A stretch of 59,675 nt of DNA, taken from the NCBI GenBank assembly GCA_020161315.1, contig JAIUOH010000019.1:1-59675 (forward strand), given 5' to 3'. How positions within the stretch are numbered: position 1 is the stretch's first letter; each line of letters opens with the position of its first letter. The stretch comes from Actinomycetota bacterium. Its GTDB lineage: Bacteria > Actinomycetota > Actinomycetes > Actinomycetales > Microbacteriaceae. This document shows positions 25,604 through 32,781 of the stretch, piece by piece. The notes below the pieces were generated by a model. It had not been told where the DNA came from and did not search any database. It worked only from the letters and a program-made list of their open reading frames with translations. Made by a program: the position numbers and the translations under genes.

Positions 25604-26923
25604 ATGTCAACTGTCACCTTTCCACAGCGCGTGCACACCGCAGTGCCCGGCCCCCGCTCGGTAGCGGCTCACGAGCGTCGCCAGCAGTTTGTTTCGGCTT
25701 CGGTCGCCTCGTACATGCCCGTCTACATTGATCGTGCAGAGGGATCGGTGCTGACCGATCTCGACGGCAACGAGTTCATTGATTTCGGTTGCGGCATCGG
25801 CGTCACCTCGCTTGGCCATGGCAACACCGCTGCGGTCGACGCGATGCGCGCGCAGCTCGATCGCTTCTCGCACACCCTCTTCACCGTGACTCCCTACGAG
25901 CTCTACACCGAGGTTGCGCGTCTGCTGAACGAGCTGACCCCCGGCGACTTCCCCAAGAAATCAGCAATGAGCACCACAGGTGCTGAGGCAATTGAGAACG
26001 CAGTGAAGGTTGCGCGCTCGTTCACTCGTCGCAACGGCATCGCGGTTGTTGATCACGGCTACCACGGCCGCACCAACCTGACCCTCGGCATGAACTACAA
26101 GGCACAGCCCTACTCGACCGGTGCCGGCCCCCGCCAGGGTGAGATCTACCGCGTGCCCACCTCGTACCCCTTCCGCGACGGCGGCAAGGATGGCGCGCAG
26201 GTTGCTCGTGAGGCGATCGCGTACCTCGAGAAGGTATCGGGCGCTGACAACCTGGCATGCTTCGTCATCGAGCCCATCCAGGGCGAGGGCGGCGTGATTG
26301 TGCCCGCAGCTGGCTACCTCGAGACCATTCAGGCATGGTGCAACGAGAACGGCATCGTCGTGATCGCTGATGAGATCCAGGTGGGCCTCGGCCGCACCGG
26401 CAAGGTCTTCGCGAGCGAGCACTTCGGCTTCGTGCCCGACATCGTCGTCACCGCTAAGGCGATTGGTGCGGGCATTCCGCTCTCGGCGATCACCGGCCGC
26501 GCAGACATCATGGACGCGATGCCAGCTGGTGCCCTCAGCGGCACCTACAGCGGCAACCCCGTTGCCGCCGCTGCTTCGGTCGAGGTACTGCGTCAGCTCG
26601 CTGAGCCCGGTGCCATGGAGCGCACCACCGAGATCGGCGACCGCCTGCGCGCCGGCCTCGAGGCGCTCAAGGCAAAGCACTCGGTGATCGGCGACGTGCG
26701 CGGCATGGGCGCGTTCTTTGGTGTCGAGCTGGTCGACGCGGCCGGTGCGCCGAACGTCGACGCGTTCAAGGCCGTCAGCAAGGCTGCCATGGATCGCGGC
26801 CTGCTCATTATGGCGGGCGGCAGCGACGGCCACGTGCTGCGCCTGCTGCCGCAGGTCAACATCACTAACGAGCTGATCGACGAGGCAATCAACATTCTCG
26901 ATGAGGCGTTCTCGACGCTCTAA
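25604..26923 (+). CDS. gabT: 4-aminobutyrate-type class III aminotransferase
   Basis: 439-residue PLP transaminase. STTGAEAIENAVKVARSFTR (about 123-142) binds the cofactor phosphate, IADEIQVGLGRTG includes Asp256/Glu257, and Lys285 in VVTAKAIGAGIPLSA forms the Schiff base. Transfers the terminal amine of GABA or a similar omega-amino acid to 2-oxoglutarate, giving a semialdehyde for the upstream dehydrogenase. AGGAG lies eight bases before ATG. It ends at a strong terminator, closing the divergent regulon. Related DoeD (diaminobutyrate transaminase) enzymes are similar, but no ectoine hydrolase gene is in the window. Confidence 0.88.
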   Translation: MSTVTFPQRVHTAVPGPRSVAAHERRQQFVSASVASYMPVYIDRAEGSVLTDLDGNEFIDFGCGIGVTSLGHGNTAAVDAMRAQLDRFSHTLFTVTPYELYTEVARLLNELTPGDFPKKSAMSTTGAEAIENAVKVARSFTRRNGIAVVDHGYHGRTNLTLGMNYKAQPYSTGAGPRQGEIYRVPTSYPFRDGGKDGAQVAREAIAYLEKVSGADNLACFVIEPIQGEGGVIVPAAGYLETIQAWCNENGIVVIADEIQVGLGRTGKVFASEHFGFVPDIVVTAKAIGAGIPLSAITGRADIMDAMPAGALSGTYSGNPVAAAASVEVLRQLAEPGAMERTTEIGDRLRAGLEALKAKHSVIGDVRGMGAFFGVELVDAAGAPNVDAFKAVSKAAMDRGLLIMAGGSDGHVLRLLPQVNITNELIDEAINILDEAFSTL

Positions 26924-26933
26924 GCGAGTGTGA

Positions 26934-26978
26934 GGGGGGTGGTGCGTTCTTGGTGAACGCACCACCCCCCTTTTTTTT
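26934..26978 (+). terminator. Rho-independent terminator of the dehydrogenase/aminotransferase operon
   Basis: GGGGGGTGGTGCGTTC / GAACGCACCACCCCCC with a five-base loop followed by eight T residues, ten bases after the stop codon. Confidence 0.95.
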
Positions 26979-26993
26979 GCTTTCTCTACGCAG

Positions 26994-27141
26994 CGCGAGG
27001 ATCGACCCACACGAACTGGGGACCAAGGCGCTTGGGGCAAAGCGTCGCTTTGCGCGCCGTATGTCCTGAGCCCGTCTCGGGCTCAGCCGAAGGTCTGAAT
27101 CCCGTGATTTTTTACCCGCGAGGATCGACCCACACGAACTG
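26994..27141. repeat. 25-base direct repeat duplicating the end of the SGNH hydrolase gene
   Basis: The 25 bases at 26994-27018 recur exactly at 27117-27141 (cgcgaggatcgacccacacg then aactg). The second copy encodes the final residues of the hydrolase (FVWVDPRG and stop). About 98 bases lie between, including a GTCTCGGGCTCAGCCGAAGG segment like other repeats in this genome, suggesting insertion with duplication of the gene end. Confidence 0.75.
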
Positions 27142-27897
27142 TGGGTGTTTCGCCGTGCGACCGTCGCCGCTTGAGCGGCCGGTGAGGCGGCGCCCGATCC
27201 AGGGCAGCACGTGTTCGCGCGTGTAGCGTAGCTGGTCGCGAGCGCCCGGTGCACTTTGCGGCGCTGCGTCTAGCGCCCAGTCGGTGGGGTGCGCGTAGCC
27301 GAGCGCGCGCAGCACGTTCGACGCGACCCGGTGGTGGCCGACAGGGGCGAGGTGCAGGCGATCGCCCGACCAGTACTCGCGACGGGCGAGCGTTGGGTCG
27401 TTCCAGTTATCGCAGACGCGCACCCCCAGCCCCGCAGCCATCACGGTTGCGCCAGCAGTGAGCTCGTCGCCCTTTGCCTTGAACGCCCCGCCGCGCGGCA
27501 GGCCGGCCGTTGGGTTCGCGCCGGCGAGCAGCAAGGGCTCTGCGTCGGTCTCGAGGATGCGGCGCATCGCCTTCTCGGTCTGCTCAAGCACCCACGGCAT
27601 ATCAGTGCCGGGGCGCAGCATGTCGTTGCCGCCGCCATTGAAGGTAATGAGTGTGGGCCCGAGCGCCAGCGCAGGCTCGAGCTGCTCGGCGATGATCGGC
27701 GCCAGCAGGCGGCCACGAATCGCGAGGTTTGCGTATTGCACCGGTCGACCGGTCGCGTCTGCGAGGCCCTGCGCAACGAGGTCTGCCCAGCCGCGCACCG
27801 AGCCGTCGGGCTGCTCGTCGCCCACGCCCTCGGTAAAACTATCGCCTATCGCAACGTACCTGATCGCCGCGAGACCATCGCGCTGCTCACTATTCAC
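27112..27897 (-). CDS. SGNH/GDSL-family hydrolase
   Basis: 261-residue esterase/lipase-like hydrolase. Block I GDSFTEG holds the nucleophile Ser near residue 19, ANLAIRG contributes the oxyanion Gly, FNGGGNDML the Asn, and DRLHLAPVGHH the catalytic Asp-His pair. GTG start at 27897. No signal peptide, so probably cytoplasmic. Acyl-ester substrate unknown. It stands alone on the minus strand, with its 3' end flanked by a short direct duplication. Confidence 0.85.
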   Translation of the reverse strand: MNSEQRDGLAAIRYVAIGDSFTEGVGDEQPDGSVRGWADLVAQGLADATGRPVQYANLAIRGRLLAPIIAEQLEPALALGPTLITFNGGGNDMLRPGTDMPWVLEQTEKAMRRILETDAEPLLLAGANPTAGLPRGGAFKAKGDELTAGATVMAAGLGVRVCDNWNDPTLARREYWSGDRLHLAPVGHHRVASNVLRALGYAHPTDWALDAAPQSAPGARDQLRYTREHVLPWIGRRLTGRSSGDGRTAKHPQFVWVDPRG

Positions 27898-27940
27898 CCG
27901 ACAAGCCTACGCCCGCAAGGCCCGGCAAAACCAGCGTCGT

Positions 27941-27991
27941 GTGCTCTCATCTGTGCCACCGACGCGACCAGAGTGGCACAGATGAGAGCAC
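27941..27991. repeat. Perfect 19-base inverted repeat
   Basis: GTGCTCTCATCTGTGCCAC and its exact complement at 27973-27991 around a 13-base loop. Immediately after it, AGAGCACnCGTGAGGGGT-type sequence is repeated in tandem at about 27985-28016 and 28022-28053. No T-run follows; it lies between divergently oriented neighbours and looks like a mobile palindromic unit. Confidence 0.7.
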
Positions 27992-28095
27992 CCGTGAGGG
28001 GTGGGGCCGGGCGAGGAGGCAAGAGCACACGTGAGGGGTCGGGCCGGGGTGCGGCCGGGTGATCCCGCGCACCTAAACGCACAATCGAACGCAAC

Positions 28096-28132
28096 AAAAA
28101 GAGGCCAGCCGCAAACGCGACTGACCTCTTTT
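28096..28132 (-). terminator. Terminator of the rpmB-rpmG-rpsN operon
   Basis: On the minus strand, AAAAGAGGTCAGTCGC pairs (with two wobbles) with GCGGCTGGCCTCTTTTT, ending in a T-run, about 25 bases after the rpsN stop. Confidence 0.85.
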
Positions 28133-28157
28133 CTAAACGCTAGTTAAGCGGTAGTGA

Positions 28158-28463
28158 TTACCAGCTCGACTTGGTGATGCCGGGCAGCTCGCCACGGTGC
28201 GCCATGTCGCGGAAGCGAACACGGCTGATGCCGTACTTCGACAGGACGCCACGGGGGCGGCCGTCGATGACGTCGCGCGAACGAACGCGAACCGGCGAAG
28301 CGTTGCGGGGCAGCTTCTGCAGGCCCACGCGAGCAGCCTCGCGGCTCTCGTCGGTGCCGTTGGGGTCAACGAGAGCCTTCTTGAGCTCAAGACGCTTCTC
28401 GGCGTAGCGCGCAACGACTTCCTGGCGCTGCTTGTTCTTCGCAATCATGCTCTTCTTAGCCAT
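28158..28463 (-). CDS. rpsN: 30S ribosomal protein S14, zinc-independent form
   Basis: 101 residues, the long S14 type without any CxxC zinc ribbon. It begins [14 protein letters not shown] and ends [17 protein letters not shown], the standard S14 signature near the C terminus. Third gene of an rpmB-rpmG-rpsN operon on the minus strand; two bases separate it from the rpmG stop. In other actinobacteria this cysteine-free set is induced by zinc starvation through Zur. Confidence 0.95.
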   Translation of the reverse strand: MAKKSMIAKNKQRQEVVARYAEKRLELKKALVDPNGTDESREAARVGLQKLPRNASPVRVRSRDVIDGRPRGVLSKYGISRVRFRDMAHRGELPGITKSSW

Positions 28464-28465
28464 GT

Positions 28466-28633
28466 TTAGCGCTCCTCTCGGAATTCGACGTGCTTACGGA
28501 TAACCGGATCGTACTTCTTGAGCACGAGGCGGTCAGGGGTGTTGCGACGGTTCTTCTTCGTCACGTAGGTGAACCCGGTGCCCGCGGTTGAGCGGAGCTT
28601 GATGATCGGGCGTACGTCCTGCTGCTTAGCCAT
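28466..28633 (-). CDS. rpmG: 50S ribosomal protein L33, zinc-independent form
   Basis: 55 residues read directly from the minus strand: it begins [20 protein letters not shown] and ends [12 protein letters not shown], an L33 protein lacking the CxxC pairs of the zinc-binding form. Its ATG overlaps the rpmB stop codon (TAATG), so translation is coupled. Confidence 0.95.
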   Translation of the reverse strand: MAKQQDVRPIIKLRSTAGTGFTYVTKKNRRNTPDRLVLKKYDPVIRKHVEFREER

Positions 28634-28869
28634 TAGATCTTCACCCCACGCTTCTTCAGGTCAGCGACCACTGCCTCGATGCCACGTGCATCGACTACCT
28701 TGATGCCCTTAGCCGACAGGGTGAGAGTCACCTTGCGGCCGAGTGAAGGCACGAAGTAGGTCTTCTTCTGGATGTTCGGATCGAACCGACGCTTGGTGCG
28801 ACGGTGCGAGTGTGAGATGTTGTGACCAAAGCCGGGAACGGCGCCGGTCACCTGGCACACTGCTGCCAT
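28633..28869 (-). CDS. rpmB: 50S ribosomal protein L28
   Basis: 78 residues. ATG 28869 follows GGAGGAAAC; the N terminus [20 protein letters not shown] and [14 protein letters not shown] are L28 hallmarks. It has one Cys and no zinc ribbon. First gene of the operon with rpmG and rpsN; upstream in-frame codons toward 29034 do not resemble L28. Confidence 0.95.
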   Translation of the reverse strand: MAAVCQVTGAVPGFGHNISHSHRRTKRRFDPNIQKKTYFVPSLGRKVTLTLSAKGIKVVDARGIEAVVADLKKRGVKI

Positions 28870-28888
28870 GGTGTTTCCTCCAATACCG

Positions 28889-28909
28889 TGAGGCCGAGAT
28901 GACCTCACC
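28889..28909 (-). other. Inverted repeat in the rpmB leader
   Basis: GTGAGG-CCGAGATGA-CCTCAC lies 20-40 bases upstream of the rpmB start, between the proposed promoter and the ribosome site. It could form a small leader hairpin or be a regulator site. It does not match the Zur box pattern. Confidence 0.35.
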
Positions 28910-29005
28910 CAAGATCTCTTGTCTGCATCAGCCTCTGCCACGACGGGTGCCGAGGTTTCGCGCTGAAGCGGCCTGTGTGATGGGACTTCGCACAGCCAAA
29001 GATCA

Positions 29006-29034
29006 AGCTTACGTGCAAAGCGACGTACTTGCAA
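29006..29034 (-). promoter_or_regulatory. Probable promoter of the rpmB operon
   Basis: On the minus strand TTGCAA (29034-29029) and TAAGCT (29011-29006) are separated by 17 bases, a standard vegetative arrangement, about 140 bases upstream of rpmB. Confidence 0.45.
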
Positions 29035-29039
29035 GGCGA

Positions 29040-29482
29040 ACGCTGGAATCTGCGCGACGGCGAGGCCCCAGAATGCTTCAGGCGCCGGAATTACATAGTG
29101 AAATCCTCACCAACGCGTTCACGGTGCTGAATCTCGGTGGTGACGCGGCACTCCTGCGGCAGGTGGCCATCGATCGCCCTGAGTATCTCATCACTGAAGA
29201 AGCGAATCAGCTGGCGCAGGGCATTCACCACAGTGGCATATGTTCAGTAGTGCCAGAGGGGTCGCAGCACCATCGTGCGGCCATTTGTTCGCATTCTTGT
29301 GCGCCGAGAGCGCAATTTCGGGTGCCCAGCGGGGCAATTCTTGGGAAAATTCGCGAAATCCCGCAGGATTCTAGGCATTGTGGGGTAGATTCGTACGCGA
29401 TCAACCGATCTCCCCATTCCCCCGGGGGTAAATCTATGTCAGGGTTTGTGCGTCGCGCAGGCCTGAGAGGAAGACGAAAACT
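29040..29482. other. Gene-free stretch with a possible protein remnant
   Basis: No gene is convincing. On the plus strand, about 29073-29230 reads as an amphipathic segment beginning [20 protein letters not shown] and continuing through LLRQVAIDRPEYLITEEANQ. Its composition looks like real helical-repeat protein, but it has no proper start and the downstream frame becomes low-quality. It may be the decayed end of an accessory gene. The last 80 bases hold the HU leader and its ribosome site. Confidence 0.35.
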
Positions 29483-29761
29483 ATGTCGCTGAACAAGACT
29501 GAGCTCGTTGCAAAGATCGCTGCTGAGACCGGCCAGAGCCAGGCTGCAGTTTCGAACGTGCTTGATGGCCTCTTCGCCGCTGTTTCTGAGACCGTTGCTG
29601 CGGGTGGCAAGGTCGCTATCCCCGGCTGGCTCTCGTTCGAGACCGCAACCACCGCTGCTCGCACCGGTCGCAACCCGCGCACCGGTGAGACCATCGAGAT
29701 CCCCGCTGGCAAGCGCGTCAAGGTTTCGGTTGGCTCGAAGCTCAAGGCTGCAGTGAAGTAA
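29483..29761 (+). CDS. hup: HU-family DNA-binding protein
   Basis: 92-residue nucleoid protein, standard HU length without the long basic tail of mycobacterial HupB. MSLNKTELVAKIAAETGQSQ begins the dimerisation helices; TGRNPRTGETIEIPAGKRV is the DNA-binding arm with the conserved Arg-Asn-Pro tip. The gene uses highly biased codons and ends at a strong terminator, consistent with high expression. Preceded by GAGAGGAAGACG as ribosome site. Confidence 0.96.
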   Translation: MSLNKTELVAKIAAETGQSQAAVSNVLDGLFAAVSETVAAGGKVAIPGWLSFETATTAARTGRNPRTGETIEIPAGKRVKVSVGSKLKAAVK

Positions 29762-29779
29762 GTTCTTCACCTTCAACGG

Positions 29780-29815
29780 GACCCTCGGCTTCGGCCGGGG
29801 GTCTTGTTGTTTTTG
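29780..29815 (+). terminator. Terminator of the HU gene
   Basis: GACCCTCGGC-TTCG-GCCGGGGGTC followed by TTGTTGTTTTT, 19 bases after the stop. Confidence 0.92.
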
Positions 29816-29863
29816 GGGCGCGGGATCACCCTGCTCCCTCAGATCTGTTCGTTCAGACGGATG

Positions 29864-29914
29864 ACGCACATAACAGCGGATGGATTCTCTGTTTTCATCC
29901 GCTGTTATGTGCGT
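29864..29914. repeat. Perfect 19-base inverted repeat
   Basis: ACGCACATAACAGCGGATG and its exact complement at 29896-29914 around a 13-base loop; AT-richer than its surroundings. It lies between the HU terminator and the CopD-CtaG gene and resembles a palindromic mobile unit rather than a terminator. Confidence 0.7.
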
Positions 29915-30059
29915 GAGCCGGTTTTGCGAACGCAGAGCGTGGGATCGGCCACGCCAGTGGCTCGCCTGTGCTTGTGGGCAGGCTTGCGGGCAGGCATGCG
30001 AGCACCCACCGCATACTCGCACTCAGCGGGCGTCAGGCCGCATCACTTAGGCTTGATGG

Positions 30060-32054
30060 GTGCCTCGATCTCTGCGTGTTCTTGCCCCCGCGGTGCTGGT
30101 GGCCCTCACTCTGATCGCCACCTTCGTGGCTCTCGCGATCGGCGGCGGCGCGGCCGAGCGCACCGTGCTCGACCCGGGTGACATCGTGCGCTACGGCGTG
30201 CCCATCTCGCGCGCCCTCATGAACGTCGGCATGGCGGGCATGATCGGCGCCCTCGTGATGGCGGTCTGGGCGCTGTCGAGCGAGAAGCAAGAGGCGCGCG
30301 TCGCGATGGATCTCGCCTCGGGCAGCGCCGGTCTTGTCACAGTCGCGGCAACCGCCGCCACGATTTTCACCTTCGCTGATGTGACAGGCATGCCGCTCTC
30401 TGGCGATGCGAAGTTTGGTGCGGGGCTCGCGCAGTTCGTCACCGAGTTTGAGCTTGGCCGCTACTGGTTGTTGCAGATTTTGCTTGCGGCAACGGTGACG
30501 GTGCTGTGTTTTGCTGCGCGGGATCGCCGCCTCGTGTTGGCAACGCTCGTTGTGGCGCTCGTGACCACCTACCCGATCGCCTCGCAGGGGCATACCGCCG
30601 GTGCTTCGAATCACTCGCAGGGCGTCAACTCTTTGCTCGTGCACCTGGTCGGCGCCGCGGTGTGGCTCGGTGGCCTGATGACGCTCGTGTTTGTGGCGAA
30701 GGTTGTCGATAGGGCACGCCTCGCGGTGCTCGTGTCTCGATACAGCTCGCTCGCGTTCTTCGCGTTTATTGGCGTCGCCGCCTCGGGCGTGGTGAGTGCT
30801 TGGATTCGCGTCGGTGGCTGGGATCAGCTCTTCGCGACGGGATACGGCCAGATCGTGCTGTTGAAGACCGCGGCTCTTGTGATGCTTGGCGGCTTCGGTG
30901 CGCTGTGGCGTCGCCGCGCGATTCAGCGGATTCCGGGTGCGGGCGGCGGCCGGGTGTTCGCTTGGCTGGTCATCGCTGAGCTTGCCGTTATGGGCGCCGC
31001 GAGCGGCCTCGCTGCAGCGCTCGGTCGCACTGCCACGCCGGTGGCGATTGTCTCTGCGCGCGAGTCAGGCAACACCGCGATGCCGCCGGCAGAGGTGCTG
31101 ACGGGCGACCCGCTGCCGCCCGAGCTCACGCTGCAGAGCTACTTCACCGAGTGGAAGTTTGACCTCGCATGGACGCTCGTCTGCGTCTTCGGAGCGCTGA
31201 TGTACCTCGCTGGGGTCTGGCGTCTGCACCGTCGCGGAGACAAGTGGCCCATCGGCCGCACTGTCGCGTGGCTGGCGGGCCTCGCGCTGCTTTTCTACAC
31301 GACCAACGGTGCGCTCAACGCCTACGAGCAGTACCTGTTTAGCGTGCACATGCTCGGCCACATGATGTTGACCATGCTGATCCCACTCGTGCTCGTGCTT
31401 GGCGCCCCGATCACCCTTGCCCTGCGCGCGGTGCAAAAACGTGACGACGGGTCGTGGGGCGGCCGTGAGTGGATTCTGTGGATGGTGCAGACCCCATACT
31501 CGAAGTTCATCACCCACCCCGCTGTCGCCGCGGTGATCTTTGCGGGCTCGCTCTGGGTGTTCTACTTCACGCCCGTCGCGCGATGGGCGGCCGAAGAACA
31601 CCTCGGTCACCAGTGGATGATCATCCACTTCTTGATCTCGGGCTACCTCTTCAACCTGTCGATGGTCGGCGTTGATCCGGTGCCGTATCGCTTCCCGTAC
31701 CCGCTGCGCATCGTGACGCTGTTTGCGACGATGGCATCGCACGCGTTCTTTGGTGTCACGATCATGACGGGCAACGGCCTGCTGCTCGCCGACTGGTATG
31801 GCGCGATGGGCCGCACCTGGGGTGCGACGCCGCTCGAAGACCAGAACATGGGCGGCGGCATAGCGTGGGGCATCGGCGAGCTGCCGACGCTCACGCTCGC
31901 GTTGATCGTCGCGATTCAGTGGTCGCGCAGCGACGAGAAAGAGCAAAAACGCAAGGATCGCGCGGCTGACAGGTCGGGCGAGGCTGAATTGCGCGCGTAC
32001 AACGAGATGCTGCAGCAGCAGGCTGCGCGCGACGAGAAGCAGGCCCGGCGGTAG
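30060..32054 (+). CDS. Fused CopD copper-resistance / CtaG cytochrome c oxidase assembly membrane protein
   Basis: 664 residues with about fifteen hydrophobic helices. The first half (to about 340) is CopD-like, with ASNHSQGVNSLLVHLVGAAV containing the helix His residues. The second half (about 360-640) is a caa3-type CtaG domain with HMLGHMMLTMLIPLVLVLGA and HQWMIIHFLISGYLFNLSMV. Such fusions are common in actinobacteria and are thought to move copper into or across the membrane for oxidase maturation. The hydrophilic tail is Glu/Lys/Gln-rich. GTG start at 30060; no operon partner. Confidence 0.9.
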   Translation: MPRSLRVLAPAVLVALTLIATFVALAIGGGAAERTVLDPGDIVRYGVPISRALMNVGMAGMIGALVMAVWALSSEKQEARVAMDLASGSAGLVTVAATAATIFTFADVTGMPLSGDAKFGAGLAQFVTEFELGRYWLLQILLAATVTVLCFAARDRRLVLATLVVALVTTYPIASQGHTAGASNHSQGVNSLLVHLVGAAVWLGGLMTLVFVAKVVDRARLAVLVSRYSSLAFFAFIGVAASGVVSAWIRVGGWDQLFATGYGQIVLLKTAALVMLGGFGALWRRRAIQRIPGAGGGRVFAWLVIAELAVMGAASGLAAALGRTATPVAIVSARESGNTAMPPAEVLTGDPLPPELTLQSYFTEWKFDLAWTLVCVFGALMYLAGVWRLHRRGDKWPIGRTVAWLAGLALLFYTTNGALNAYEQYLFSVHMLGHMMLTMLIPLVLVLGAPITLALRAVQKRDDGSWGGREWILWMVQTPYSKFITHPAVAAVIFAGSLWVFYFTPVARWAAEEHLGHQWMIIHFLISGYLFNLSMVGVDPVPYRFPYPLRIVTLFATMASHAFFGVTIMTGNGLLLADWYGAMGRTWGATPLEDQNMGGGIAWGIGELPTLTLALIVAIQWSRSDEKEQKRKDRAADRSGEAELRAYNEMLQQQAARDEKQARR

Positions 32055-32069
32055 GTGATCGCTCACTCA

Positions 32070-32165
32070 TCTCGACAAGCGGTTCGCCGGTCGAGCTTGT
32101 CGAGACCCAGAACGCTGCTCATCTCGACGGGGGTCACCGAGCCTGTCGAAGGGCTCGATGAGCGG
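32070..32165. repeat. GTCGAAGGG/CTCGACAAGC palindromic repeat pair
   Basis: TCTCGACAAGC and its complement (32070-32105) form a hairpin, followed by GCTCATCTCGAC ... GTCGAAGGGCTCGATGAGC (about 32112-32163). These belong to the same repeat family as 42517-42579 and the intragenic copies at 953-972 and 55476-55528. They lie between convergent genes. Confidence 0.7.
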
Positions 32166-32171
32166 TAGCGC

Positions 32172-32777
32172 TTAACCGCCGAGTGCGCCCTCTTCGGTGA
32201 CGGTCACGTCAGCGCGGTGAAAGTTCTGGTGCGAGCGCGATGCGGTCGGACCGCGCTGACCAAGGTAGCGCGAGAAGGTGGCGCCCGAACCGTAGGGGCG
32301 CTCAGCGGGCGACGACAGCTTGAAGAAGCAGAGCTGGCCAATCTTCATGCCGGGCCACAGTCGAATCGGCAACGTGGCAACGTTCGAGAGCTCAAGCGTG
32401 ACGTGACCCTCGAAGCCTGGGTCGATGAAGCCAGCGGTCGAGTGCGTGAGCAGACCGAGCCTGCCGAGCGAACTCTTCCCCTCGAGGCGCGCCGCGATGT
32501 CGTCGGGCAGTGACACCTTCTCGTACGTCGAGCCGAGCACAAACTCACCCGGATGCAGAATGAAGCCCTCGCTCGGGTCGACCTCGATCAGGCGGGTCAG
32601 CTCTGGCTGCTCTTCAGCCGGGTCAATGACCGCGTACTTGTGGTTGTCGAAGAGCCGAAAATAGCGGTCGAGGCGCACGTCGACGCTCGACGGCTGCACC
32701 ATTTCGGCTTCGCTCGGGGTGAGCCCGATGCGTCCCGATTCGAGTTCGGCCTTGATATCGCGGTCTGAAAGCAGCAC
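32172..32777 (-). CDS. dcd: dCTP deaminase, probably bifunctional with dUTPase activity
   Basis: 201 residues. GTG start at 32777 gives the normal N terminus [18 protein letters not shown]. The active-site region [20 protein letters not shown] carries the catalytic Glu a few residues on, in [14 protein letters not shown], and the C-terminal lid has [14 protein letters not shown]. The [11 protein letters not shown] sequence matches mycobacterial enzymes that both deaminate dCTP and hydrolyse the dUTP formed to dUMP, so dUMP for thymidylate synthesis is the likely product. Confidence 0.95.
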   Translation of the reverse strand: MLLSDRDIKAELESGRIGLTPSEAEMVQPSSVDVRLDRYFRLFDNHKYAVIDPAEEQPELTRLIEVDPSEGFILHPGEFVLGSTYEKVSLPDDIAARLEGKSSLGRLGLLTHSTAGFIDPGFEGHVTLELSNVATLPIRLWPGMKIGQLCFFKLSSPAERPYGSGATFSRYLGQRGPTASRSHQNFHRADVTVTEEGALGG

Positions 32778-32781
32778 ACGT

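Noticed and set aside
24025-26923. Ectoine degradation operon (DoeC/DoeD-like pair)
   Set aside because: Dehydrogenase and aminotransferase types would fit, but no ectoine hydrolase, deacetylase or EnuR-type MocR regulator is present in the window.
25961-27040. 359-codon minus-strand open frame opposite the GABA-type aminotransferase
   Set aside because: Runs through the strong terminator and overlaps a clear plus-strand PLP enzyme.
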